NCBI GenBank assembly: GCA_018897535.1 | Contig: JAHIKO010000062.1 | Span: forward strand, 1 to 20,022 | Length of the DNA stretch: 20,022 bases | Direction: 5' to 3' | From: Candidatus Dependentiae bacterium | Lineage (GTDB): Bacteria; Babelota; Babeliae; Babelales; UASB340 | Part shown: positions 1 to 7,689 of the stretch, one piece after another | Layout of the letters: every line of letters begins with the position of its first letter | Numbering within the stretch: the first letter of the stretch is position 1 | Made by a program: the position numbers and the translations under genes | Notes under the pieces: generated by a model | Told to the model about the DNA's origin: nothing | Database searches by the model: none | What the model saw: the letters and a program-made list of their open reading frames with translations, nothing else

Positions 1-84
1 CAAAATTTGATGAACATGCTTGGCGTACAAAGACTATTAAGACAAGATTTTGATGACTATGGCGATTTTGGAGTAGAAGTTTAA
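1..84 (+). CDS. C-terminal end of an unidentified protein (5' truncated)
   Basis: Frame 1 is open from the window edge to a TAA at 82-84 and gives 27 residues ending DDYGDFGVEV. It is followed 43 nt later by another plus-strand gene with its own ribosome binding site, so this reads as a real gene tail. No family can be named from 27 residues. The ending (DFD, four residues, FGV) resembles the C-terminus of the large secreted protein at 11451-13517, so it may belong to the same family. That is an inference from about ten aligned residues. Confidence 0.6.
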   Translation, partial: QNLMNMLGVQRLLRQDFDDYGDFGVEV

Positions 85-127
85 AGATTTGTAAGTTGTA
101 TTTATTAACCAAATTTGGGGGATTTTT

Positions 128-850
128 ATGAAGAGTTTAAAGTATCTATTACTAGCTTCAATCTTAATACATGGATTTGTTAAAATCGAAGCAAAAACGT
201 TAACATTAACAAATAACGATGATTTAAATAACGCAATTGAGCAGATAACAACTAAAGATAATGATATTACAAAATTAGTTATAAAAGCCTGCAAAATGAA
301 CGACACTGATGCAGAAATTTTGGCCGAAGCATTAACAAACCCAAACTGTAACGTTACCCAATTAAATATCAGCCAAAACTTTATACAAGAAGATGGAGCA
401 CAAGCCTTAGCGCAAGCATTACCAAAGAGTAAAATTACTAAATTAAATATCAGCACAAATTTTATTAATGATAAAGGAGCTAAAGCATTTGCTAATGCAA
501 TAAAAGATCCAAATTGCAAACTTACCAATCTAAACGCTTCTTCCAACAGTATCGGAGATGATGGTGCTCAAGCTTTAGCTAATGCATCAATGAATGAAAA
601 TAACAAAATAAGTAATTTAAATTTGAGTAATAATGAAATAACATCAGATGGAGCAAAGGCATTTGCTAACGCATTAAGAGATCCAAATTGCAAACTCATC
701 AGATTGAATCTATCTAACAATATCATTGGTGACAAAGCGATTAACACTTTAAAAGAAGTATTAAAAACTATAAAAGATAGAATAGTACTTTTAAATGTAA
801 AAAACAATTTAACTACACCTGATGAAAGTTCAAAGGATTCTGATATTTAA
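128..850 (+). CDS. Secreted leucine-rich-repeat protein (ribonuclease-inhibitor-type LRRs)
   Basis: 240 aa. The ATG at 128 follows a GGGGGA ribosome binding site at about 117-122. Residues 1-22 look like a signal peptide (MKSLKYLLLASILIHG, then cleavage near KIEA). The rest is LRRs of about 29 residues of the RNI type, with the pattern LxxLNLSxNxIxxxGAxALAxAL. The best copies run from about residue 70 to 225. The GAKAFANA...DPNCKL version occurs twice, exactly 174 bp apart (58 residues, two repeats), with near-identical DNA at 506 and 680. This suggests recent duplication of a two-repeat unit. Such LRRs bind proteins. In a host-associated bacterium a role at the host interface is plausible, but nothing here shows the partner. 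The end is acidic and disordered (DESSKDSDI). A terminator follows. The family call is firm; the biological role is unknown. Confidence 0.88.
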   Translation: MKSLKYLLLASILIHGFVKIEAKTLTLTNNDDLNNAIEQITTKDNDITKLVIKACKMNDTDAEILAEALTNPNCNVTQLNISQNFIQEDGAQALAQALPKSKITKLNISTNFINDKGAKAFANAIKDPNCKLTNLNASSNSIGDDGAQALANASMNENNKISNLNLSNNEITSDGAKAFANALRDPNCKLIRLNLSNNIIGDKAINTLKEVLKTIKDRIVLLNVKNNLTTPDESSKDSDI

Positions 851-876
851 TATAAGATCTTTAACAGACAAATTTA

Positions 877-906
877 GGCCCTGCAAAGTTGCGGGGTCTT
901 TTTTAT
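877..906 (+). terminator. Rho-independent terminator after the LRR gene
   Basis: A GC-rich hairpin with arms at 877-885 and 890-898 (GGCCCTGCA / TGCGGGGTC, nine pairs including two G-U, loop AAGT) is followed by a T run at 899-904. It sits 27 nt after the LRR stop codon. Confidence 0.88.
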
Positions 907-1034
907 TATAAAAAGATAGATCGAAAGTATGCGGCGCCGTACATCCCTTTTTAGGTTTTTTGATTTTCAAGATCTTTCAAAAAATATTTTAAAAATTAAA
1001 ATAAATTTAAAAATTAAAAATATAAAAAACGTTC

Positions 1035-1089
1035 TATTGGTTATTTCTTTTTAACTTTATGCGAGTGCGTATTATTGGTTATTGGTTAT
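1035..1089 (+). repeat. Three copies of TATTGGTTAT
   Basis: TATTGGTTAT occurs at 1035-1044, 1073-1082 and 1080-1089; the last two overlap with a 7-bp period. Short AT-rich direct repeats with no known function. Confidence 0.6.
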
Positions 1090-1169
1090 TACTTATACTA
1101 ATTAATCTATTTGATATATTTAATCTATTTCTTATTAATATAATTGTTTATTAATTTATTTATCTTACA

Positions 1170-1191
1170 ATACTAACACTATACTAACACT
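1170..1191 (+). repeat. Perfect 11-bp tandem duplication ATACTAACACT
   Basis: ATACTAACACT at 1170-1180 is immediately repeated at 1181-1191. It could be an iterated binding site or replication slippage; function unknown. Confidence 0.75.
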
Positions 1192-1885
1192 ATATGTTAT
1201 GTGAATACATGTATAACAATATACCCATTTTATGTTTTGTTCTTTTTCTTATTCTTTTTCTTTTATTTTTATAATCCAATATTTTATTATACATCTATAG
1301 TTAACCCGAAATTACCCCAATATATACTTCTATATACCTCTATATATTTATATACCCATATTTCTTATATACTTTTATTTCTTATATATATGCTTATATA
1401 TACTTTTATATATTTTCTTCTTTATATACTTTTTTCTTTTATTTTTTTTTCTTTTTCACGGAGTCGATTACCTCCTGCTACCAATAAAACATCCAGATCA
1501 ATACTTTAAAACAACACTCTCAAATTTGCCCAAAAACAAGACTTTCGCATCTCTCCAATACCAACCTAGCCCCCTACTCATTCCACCACCCTTCTCATTC
1601 AATAAAACCCAACCCCACCCCCATTTCCTTTCTTATAAAAAGAGCAGGATGGTAGAGACGGAGTGCAAAATCGCGTTTTTTCAAAAAACCGAGATTAGCT
1701 ACGCAAGCACCATACTGCAACAAATGTAGTAGATTATTAAATACACTTTTAATTATACGACACAGATTTAACTATAATTTAAGATTTTTAACGAATTTTT
1801 GGGGGTCAAAAATCCCAATTACTCCAAAATCATTAATCATAAAAATAACCTAAGTCTGTTACGCTAAGATTTTATATAAAAACTC

Positions 1886-1914
1886 TTGACAAATCTACAT
1901 TGCAAGACTAAGAT
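1886..1914 (+). promoter_or_regulatory. Sigma-70-type promoter for dnaK
   Basis: The -35 TTGACA (1886-1891) is a perfect consensus match, followed by a 17-nt spacer and the -10 TAAGAT (1909-1914). Transcription would start near 1921, leaving a 5' UTR of about 160 nt before the dnaK ATG. A 6-bp inverted repeat (CTAAGA / TCTTAG, 1908-1922) overlaps the -10 and could be an operator half. Confidence 0.75.
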
Positions 1915-1950
1915 ATTCTTAGTTTTTTATGATTACAAGTTAGGCTAAAA

Positions 1951-1973
1951 CACAAATGAATCATTCATTTGTG
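1951..1973. promoter_or_regulatory. Perfect 23-bp palindrome in the dnaK leader
   Basis: Arms CACAAATGAAT (1951-1961) and ATTCATTTGTG (1963-1973) are perfect inverted copies around one central C. The site lies about 30 nt downstream of the predicted dnaK start of transcription and 110 nt before the ATG. It is not the CIRCE element (TTAGCACTC-N9-GAGTGCTAA) known from HrcA-controlled heat-shock genes. It could be an operator for a dimeric repressor, or an RNA hairpin with an 8-bp stem and 7-nt loop. Heat-shock control is inferred only from the neighbour. Confidence 0.65.
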
Positions 1974-2083
1974 AAAAACAACAAAGCATACAAAACTTGT
2001 TAAAAATAAAAAAAATATTTTAAAATATTTTGAAATTAAAACTTTAGTTATTTACTATAAAATTTTAATGCGAAGGGATTTAA

Positions 2084-4000
2084 ATGGCAAAAATTATAGG
2101 TATAGACTTAGGAACCACAAATTCTGTAGTTTCATTTATGGAAGGCGGCGTAGCCAAAGTTATTCCAAATCAAGAAGGTAATAACACTACTCCTTCTATT
2201 GTTGCATACACCAAAGATGGTCAAAGACTGGTCGGATCTGTAGCAAAACGTCAGGCCGTGACAAACCCGGAAAACACAATTTTTTCCGCAAAAAGATATA
2301 TTGGTAGAAAATTTTCAAATTTAACAAAAGAAGAAATTTCTCTGGCTCCATACAAACTTGTAGCCGGCAAAAATGACGATGTAGTAATAGAAGTACGTGG
2401 TGAACAAATAACACCACAAGAAATTTCTGCTGCAGTATTACAAAAATTAAAACAAGCAGCAGAGGATTATATCGGTGAAAAAATAACTGATGCTGTCATT
2501 ACAGTTCCAGCGTATTTTAACGATGCTCAAAGACAGGCAACAAAAGATGCCGGAACAATTGCAGGCTTAAATGTTAAAAGAATTATTAATGAGCCAACAG
2601 CAGCTGCTCTTGCATACGGGATGGACAAAAAGAAAAATGAGACTATAGCTGTATTTGACTTTGGTGGCGGTACATTTGATATTTCCATATTGGAAGTCGG
2701 TGATGGTGTTGTAGAGGTAAAATCCACAAATGGCGACACGCTTTTGGGTGGAGACAATATAGATGCAAAATTAATCGACTATCTTGTTCAAGAATTTAAA
2801 AAAGAAAATGGAATAGATCTTACAAAAGACAAGATGGCATTGCAAAGACTTAAAGAAGCTGCTGAAAAAGCAAAAATTGAACTTTCAGCCACAACTGAAA
2901 CAGAAATAAATTTACCATACATTACAGCAGATGCTAGTGGACCTAAACACTTAGTCATGAAATTATCCCGAGCAAAACTTGAAAATATTTGCGATGATAT
3001 ATTCAAGAAGTTATTTATTCCTTGTGAAAAAGCTATCAAAGATGCCGGAATAGAAAAAAATCAAATTGATGAAGTTGTCTTGGTTGGTGGTTCAACACGA
3101 ATTCCTAAAGTTGTTGAGTTAGTAAAAAACTTCTTTGGCAAAGAACCAAACAAATCTGTAAACCCTGATGAAGTTGTTTCTATTGGTGCCGCAATTCAAG
3201 GTGGTGTTCTTGCAGGTGACGTTACAGACGTTTTACTTTTAGACGTTACGCCACTTTCTCTTGGAATTGAAACAATGGGTGGAATTGCAACAAAATTAAT
3301 AGAACGAAACACAACAATACCTACAAAAAAATCTCAAGTTTTCTCAACAGCAGAAGACAATCAAACTGCTGTTGATATTCACATAGTTCAAGGTGAACGT
3401 GAATTTGCAAAAGATAATAAAACATTAGGAAGATTTAGACTCGATGGAATTCCTGCTGCTCCAAGAGGTATTCCACAAGTGGAAGTAACGTTCGATATAG
3501 ATGCCAACGGCATAGTTCATGTTACAGCAAAAGATAAAGGCACAGGCAAAGAACAACATATTACCATTTCAAATTCTTCAGGTCTTTCTAAAGAAGAAGT
3601 TGAAAATTTGGTAAAACAAGCGCAACAACATGAAGCTGAAGATAAAAAACAAAAAGAAGTTGTTGAAAAACGTAATGCTTTAGACAATATGATTATGTCT
3701 ATAGAAAAAACATTAAAAGATAATAAAGAAAAACTTCCGGCTGATGAAGTCTCAAAAGTTGAAACTGCTTTAGAAGAAGCACGAAAAGTATTTAAAGAAT
3801 CTGAAAATGATGCTGAAAAATTGCAAAAAGCACATGATGATTTATTAGCCTCTTCACACAAAGTAGCTGAAATTCTTTATAAAGAGGCTCAAAGCAAAAC
3901 TACACAGGATAATCAAGACAATAATCAAGATAACAGCACAGATAAAGATAAAAACTCCGGAGACACCGGCCCAATAGACGTTGATTCTGAGCAAAAGTAA
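2084..4000 (+). CDS. dnaK: Chaperone DnaK (Hsp70)
   Basis: 638 aa, the usual bacterial length. DnaK is the cytosolic ATP-dependent chaperone that binds exposed hydrophobic segments and works with DnaJ and GrpE. The ATP-binding domain covers about residues 1-380, with phosphate motif 1 (GIDLGTTNS near residue 6), phosphate motif 2 (FDFGGGTFDIS) and the adenosine motif (VLVGGSTRIPKV). The interdomain linker DVLLLDVTPLSL starts at residue 382, followed by the substrate-binding sheet and helical lid. The C-terminus is Asn/Asp/Gln-rich and ends GPIDVDSEQK, a variant of the usual acidic tail. The start is fixed by AAGGGA at 2073-2078, 5 nt before the ATG. It is transcribed alone from its own promoter; grpE and dnaJ are not in the window. 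Codon use matches the neighbours. Confidence 0.99.
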   Translation: MAKIIGIDLGTTNSVVSFMEGGVAKVIPNQEGNNTTPSIVAYTKDGQRLVGSVAKRQAVTNPENTIFSAKRYIGRKFSNLTKEEISLAPYKLVAGKNDDVVIEVRGEQITPQEISAAVLQKLKQAAEDYIGEKITDAVITVPAYFNDAQRQATKDAGTIAGLNVKRIINEPTAAALAYGMDKKKNETIAVFDFGGGTFDISILEVGDGVVEVKSTNGDTLLGGDNIDAKLIDYLVQEFKKENGIDLTKDKMALQRLKEAAEKAKIELSATTETEINLPYITADASGPKHLVMKLSRAKLENICDDIFKKLFIPCEKAIKDAGIEKNQIDEVVLVGGSTRIPKVVELVKNFFGKEPNKSVNPDEVVSIGAAIQGGVLAGDVTDVLLLDVTPLSLGIETMGGIATKLIERNTTIPTKKSQVFSTAEDNQTAVDIHIVQGEREFAKDNKTLGRFRLDGIPAAPRGIPQVEVTFDIDANGIVHVTAKDKGTGKEQHITISNSSGLSKEEVENLVKQAQQHEAEDKKQKEVVEKRNALDNMIMSIEKTLKDNKEKLPADEVSKVETALEEARKVFKESENDAEKLQKAHDDLLASSHKVAEILYKEAQSKTTQDNQDNNQDNSTDKDKNSGDTGPIDVDSEQK

Positions 4001-4021
4001 AACATATTTAATTTTTGTATA

Positions 4022-4061
4022 ATAATAGAAAGCCCGAGAAATTTCTCGGGCTTTCTATTAT
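4022..4061. terminator. Perfect 40-bp palindromic bidirectional terminator
   Basis: Two 20-nt arms (4022-4041, 4042-4061) are perfect reverse complements with core AAAGCCCGAGAAA / TTTCTCGGGCTTT. It lies between the convergent dnaK (+, stop 4000) and the ankyrin gene (-, stop 4096), with T-rich sequence on the outgoing side of either strand. It should stop transcription from both sides. Confidence 0.9.
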
Positions 4062-4095
4062 CTAGTTATTATAAAAATTCATACAGAAACACAAT

Positions 4096-7000
4096 CTATC
4101 TTTTTTTGCTCAAAATTTTCAGTATTTCTTTTTTAAGTTCTTCTTTTTCCTTTTTTACTTTCTTATTTTTAAGAAGGCTATATGCAGTTTTTCCTTCTTT
4201 ATTTTTTTCATTTATTTTTGCACCATTTTTTATTAATAATTCAACTACATTCTTATTTCCTAGATATGCTGCATACATTAATGCCGTCCAACCTTCTTTA
4301 TTTTTTGCATTGATATCATCAATTTTTTTATCAATTAATAATTGTGCAAAATTTAATTTTCCATAAGTTGCTGCATACATTAAATATGTAGAATCTTTAT
4401 TAACTGACTTATAAAAATCTTCCTTTGATAGTAATAAGTTAATTAATTCATTTTTTTCAATATTGGCTTCTACTAATTCTATTGCATCTATAAATCCCCA
4501 TCCTTTATCAAACAACATATCCCATAATTTTAACGAAAAATTTTTAATTACATCAACTTTAATTGCTTCTTTCGCAGTATTTATCACTAATTCAAATTTT
4601 TTACCACGTTGAATATATTCTTTCAATTTTACCACCAATATGTCACACAATGATCCAAAAAAAACGTCAGAATTGTTTTCTATTTTTAGTAAAGCGGCTA
4701 TTGCCTCTTCAAGTGCTTGATTTTTTTCTACCAATGCAGCAAATAAATCAAATGAGACTCTCTTAATATATGCATCTTCATCTTCAATTCCTTTATTCGC
4801 CGCATCAATTGCTTTCTTAAAGGCTTGATTTTTTTTTACCAATGCAATAAATAATTGCAATGAATCCATACGAATATATACATCTTCATCTTCAATTCCA
4901 TTATTTGCCACAACAATTGCTTCCTTAAAGGATTGGCCGTTTTCCACCAATACCGTGAATAATTCAATTGCAGACTCTCGCAAATCTGAATTATTACTTT
5001 CAATATATTTATTTGCCGCAGCAATTGCTTGCTTAACCGCTTTATCCTTATCCACTAACATTTCAAATAAATGTAATGCCAAATCTTGCGCCTTTGAGTT
5101 ATTGCTCTCATCAAATTTATTTGCAGTTTTTATTGCCTTATCAAATAATTTAGATTTTAATTCAACATCTTCAATACATTCAAATAGCATTACCCAAAAA
5201 TGATGGGCTATAAAATTTTCATTTTCTGAATCGTCTCTTTCAATTTTAATATTTTCAGCAGTTCTTATTGCTTCATCGAATACCCTATCTTTAAACTTAA
5301 TATTTTCAACCTTTACAACTGTGGTTAAAATACTCTTCCAATAACTTATGCCCTGATAATAATTATTTAATTCAAGGCATTTATTAGCGGCTTTTATTAC
5401 ATTATCAAATTCTTTATTTTTTAATTCAACATCTTCAATATTTCCGATTTTTTCTAAAAGCAAATTCCATAATAAATTTAAGGCAGCCTCTCTAGTTTGC
5501 TGATCTTTATAGTCTGTACCGCTTGTTATAAATTCTATCATAGCTTCAAATCCAAAACCCTTTTCAAGCAAAGCACTCCATAATTCAACAGCTTTATTGT
5601 GAATCATTATGTCATTGAATTTAATAGATTTTTTTGCAGTCTCAATTGCTTTTTCATTAAAATTATTTTTAAAATTTGAATAATTTTTCTTAACAAATTC
5701 TGTAAATTTTTGCACCAAATCAACATCCAAAAAATCTATACTTTCAATAAGATTTTTTACCAAGTCTATTATCAAATTATCGTCACTATTTAAATTTTTT
5801 TCTATAAATTTCAACCTATTTACCGGTCTTAAAAAATCAATCGCAAATATAGTATTCAATTTTGCATCTACAACATCTAAGATACCGGTCATCAATACAA
5901 AATTATCTCCTTTTATTATTTTATCTAATATTCTCTTATTTAATATTTCAGTTTGTTTATTTTCAATACTAGACTGAGGTATTTCAGCATGCCCACCGCT
6001 ACTTCCATAATTTACATTTAAAATAAAACGAGATTCTTCTTTTTGCAAAAACCAAGAAAATTCACCGTTTACACTTCCGCTTTTATTATTTATATACAAT
6101 CCGCAAGCTCTAATTGTATGTTCTAAAAATTTCTCAATAAAACCAGTCTTTAATATTTTTTTTTGATCATAATCAGAAAGGTCCAAATCCAAACATTTAT
6201 TCAATCCAATTATGAAATTTTCAGCACAAGCTTTTAATTCATAACAAATCAAATCTTCATGATTAACATTATTTCTGTCTACAATTAAATAACTGCGCAC
6301 ATCTTTATCTATTCCAATAGTTATTTTTTTCAATAAATATTTTTCTTGATTGATATAAATTTCAACATTAGTAGCATTATCCAAATTTATTTCGTGATCC
6401 TTTGGTAAAATAATAAACCCAATTACATCTTCTTGTGTTTCAGGTTTATTAACACTTAAACCTTCTTTTGCCAAATTTTTATATACAAAATATTCTTTAT
6501 TTGAAATAACTTCTGCCCAAGAATCATGAATATCTCTATCTTCAACATCTGTTGGCTTTTGTTTTTTATAAAATTCAAATATTTCTTTAAAATCTTTATT
6601 CAACTTATTGATATTAAATTCATCATTTCGAAACAATGCTATATTTATTAAATTTCTAAGTGTAGTATCTGCACAATCAGCATATCTAAAATTCCCATAT
6701 CTAATCTCATATTTATATGTTGATATTTTTGGTAAAGCACCCTTGTACACCGCGCCTATTTGTTTCATCAATAAATACTCTATCGGAATTTGAGATTCAA
6801 TAATATTATCTGTTTCCAATAAGTAACTTAAATTCGTATAATGCCAATTATCGCTGTCTAAAATTTCAATATCAACCAAATCTTCAATCTTTTTATCCAA
6901 ACTACTAGCTATTGCATTAAAAAAAATTTTCAAATCATCTTTATTATCCATTTTTCTATATGCAAGAGCTTCAAGAACTAAAATAGTTGTTTTTTCGGGA

Positions 7001-7485
7001 TAAAAATCTAATTTTTTTTTACTCTCTGATTTCCATATTAAATTTTTAATTTTATTTAAATTTTCATTAGCCTCTTTATTTTCTATCACTATATTAATTT
7101 TATTAAATTTATCCTCAAATTTTTTCTTACTTTTTATATCCAAATTTAATATAATTCCAATTATTTCCCCAATTGATTTTATATCTAAATATTTTGCCGC
7201 CTTTCTATCCAAATTTGTTTCTAAAAACTGCCCCTGATTTTCATGAAAAAACTCTTCAGCTAACTGCCTTATTGGATCATTTTTTGGCAATAATTTATAA
7301 AAATTCCAGATTGTATGTGCTTCCCATAATTTTGCCCCAAGCAAAGGTGATGCGATTTTATACTGCTCATCCTTTATGCAATCATAACTTCCAGCCATGT
7401 CTTCTGACGAGATAGCAAATAAACTTGGGGTTAAAAGAATCAAAATTAAATAAGTATAAAATTTTACTATTTTTGAAATATTCAC
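4096..7485 (-). CDS. Exported helical-repeat and ankyrin-repeat protein of unknown function
   Basis: 1129 aa. The start is GTG (7485-7483) with GGGAGA at 7497-7492, 6 nt away. Residues 1-24 form a signal peptide (YTYLILILLTPSLFA). The N-terminal half, to about 560, matches no family I know. It contains an YADCADTTLRNLI motif (Cys271) and a GSSGGHAEI motif (His499), a Cys/His pair that could be enzymatic, though this is unproven. About 570-1000 is all-helical with HEAT/ARM-like repeats. Around residues 815-930 the unit is exactly 36 residues (108 bp) with pattern AIxAANKGIEDEDxYIKxxSxxLFxALVEKNQA, and the DNA copies are strongly alike. About 1031-1108 holds two clear ankyrin repeats (TYLMYAATYGK, WTALMYAAYLGN) and a partial third, then a Lys/Glu-rich tail. 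Ankyrin and helical repeats bind proteins. With export this suits a host-directed or surface protein, which is an inference. Confidence 0.85.
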   Translation of the reverse strand: MNISKIVKFYTYLILILLTPSLFAISSEDMAGSYDCIKDEQYKIASPLLGAKLWEAHTIWNFYKLLPKNDPIRQLAEEFFHENQGQFLETNLDRKAAKYLDIKSIGEIIGIILNLDIKSKKKFEDKFNKINIVIENKEANENLNKIKNLIWKSESKKKLDFYPEKTTILVLEALAYRKMDNKDDLKIFFNAIASSLDKKIEDLVDIEILDSDNWHYTNLSYLLETDNIIESQIPIEYLLMKQIGAVYKGALPKISTYKYEIRYGNFRYADCADTTLRNLINIALFRNDEFNINKLNKDFKEIFEFYKKQKPTDVEDRDIHDSWAEVISNKEYFVYKNLAKEGLSVNKPETQEDVIGFIILPKDHEINLDNATNVEIYINQEKYLLKKITIGIDKDVRSYLIVDRNNVNHEDLICYELKACAENFIIGLNKCLDLDLSDYDQKKILKTGFIEKFLEHTIRACGLYINNKSGSVNGEFSWFLQKEESRFILNVNYGSSGGHAEIPQSSIENKQTEILNKRILDKIIKGDNFVLMTGILDVVDAKLNTIFAIDFLRPVNRLKFIEKNLNSDDNLIIDLVKNLIESIDFLDVDLVQKFTEFVKKNYSNFKNNFNEKAIETAKKSIKFNDIMIHNKAVELWSALLEKGFGFEAMIEFITSGTDYKDQQTREAALNLLWNLLLEKIGNIEDVELKNKEFDNVIKAANKCLELNNYYQGISYWKSILTTVVKVENIKFKDRVFDEAIRTAENIKIERDDSENENFIAHHFWVMLFECIEDVELKSKLFDKAIKTANKFDESNNSKAQDLALHLFEMLVDKDKAVKQAIAAANKYIESNNSDLRESAIELFTVLVENGQSFKEAIVVANNGIEDEDVYIRMDSLQLFIALVKKNQAFKKAIDAANKGIEDEDAYIKRVSFDLFAALVEKNQALEEAIAALLKIENNSDVFFGSLCDILVVKLKEYIQRGKKFELVINTAKEAIKVDVIKNFSLKLWDMLFDKGWGFIDAIELVEANIEKNELINLLLSKEDFYKSVNKDSTYLMYAATYGKLNFAQLLIDKKIDDINAKNKEGWTALMYAAYLGNKNVVELLIKNGAKINEKNKEGKTAYSLLKNKKVKKEKEELKKEILKILSKKR
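4715..4950 (-). repeat. 108-bp (36-residue) repeats inside the ankyrin/HEAT gene
   Basis: Units begin at about 4715, 4823 and 4931, with anchors GCTTGATT and GATTGG on the plus strand and exactly 108 bp apart. The first two units share long identical blocks (CATCTTCATCTTCAATTCC and TACCAATGCA). Strong nucleotide identity suggests recent expansion or gene conversion of the helical repeat. Confidence 0.75.
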
Positions 7486-7504
7486 AAAAAATCTCCCTTT
7501 TTTA

Positions 7505-7527
7505 TTAAATTAAATTAAATTAAATTA
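7505..7527. repeat. (TTAAA)4 pentanucleotide repeat in the ankyrin-gene leader
   Basis: Four TTAAA units plus TTA run from 7505 to 7527. They lie between the predicted promoter and the ribosome binding site of the minus-strand ankyrin gene. A tract like this can change length by slippage, but phase variation is not shown. Confidence 0.6.
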
Positions 7528-7533
7528 TTTTTT

Positions 7534-7563
7534 ATATTACTTAAAACCAATATTTTAAAGCAA
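7534..7563 (-). promoter_or_regulatory. Possible promoter of the ankyrin gene
   Basis: On the minus strand TTGCTT (7563-7558), an 18-nt spacer, then TAATAT (7539-7534). The sequence is very AT-rich, so chance matches are common. Confidence 0.35.
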
Positions 7564-7609
7564 TATTTTATACAAATGCACAATATTTTCACACTGTAAT
7601 TTAAAAATA

Positions 7610-7658
7610 TTGACAGCAAATACATGTAATATGCTAACTTGAAAATGCTATATATAAT
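7610..7658 (+). promoter_or_regulatory. Possible promoter of the small lipoprotein / Cys-rich peptide unit
   Basis: TTGACA at 7610-7615 is followed by TGcTAACTT (extended -10 type, 7632-7640, 19-nt spacer). A perfect TATAAT lies further on at 7653-7658 but has no good -35. Either could drive the short ORFs downstream. Confidence 0.4.
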
Positions 7659-7689
7659 TTAAAATAAAAAAGTTTAGGGAGACGTAAAA

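Larger units (their letters stand above)
907..1885. other. Gene-poor region of uneven composition upstream of dnaK
   Basis: I find no convincing gene in this stretch of nearly 1 kb. It holds several blocks. A GC-rich imperfect hairpin at 927-944 (core CGGCGCCG) precedes T runs and could be a weak second terminator. Copies of TATTGGTTAT lie at 1035, 1073 and 1080. ATACTAACACT occurs twice in tandem at 1170-1191. Pyrimidine tracts and TATATA runs fill about 1232-1460. A C-rich block with very few G lies at 1501-1640. A GC-richer island lies at about 1640-1735. The open frames at 1201-1509 and 1526-1729 encode low-complexity F/I/Y-rich or P-rich peptides, lack ribosome binding sites and start at GTG or TTG. 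I treat them as spurious. Confidence 0.7.

Noticed and set aside
37..546. 169-residue open frame on the minus strand
   Set aside because: It is antisense to the LRR repeats, lacks a ribosome binding site, and its repetitive hydrophobic text is the mirror of the LRR codons.
1468..1480. ATTACCTCCTGCT resembling the 16S rRNA 3' end (anti-Shine-Dalgarno)
   Set aside because: Only the CCTCC core matches; the upstream sequence has no 16S helix 45, so this is not a rRNA fragment.
1201..1509. 102-residue F/I/L/Y-rich open frame
   Set aside because: It comes from pyrimidine and TATATA low-complexity DNA, starts at GTG without a ribosome binding site, and shows no protein-like pattern.
1526..1729. 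67-residue Pro-rich open frame
   Set aside because: It comes from the C-rich block, starts at TTG with no ribosome binding site, and joins two DNA blocks of different composition. The last 26 codons were kept only as part of a repeat/sRNA question.
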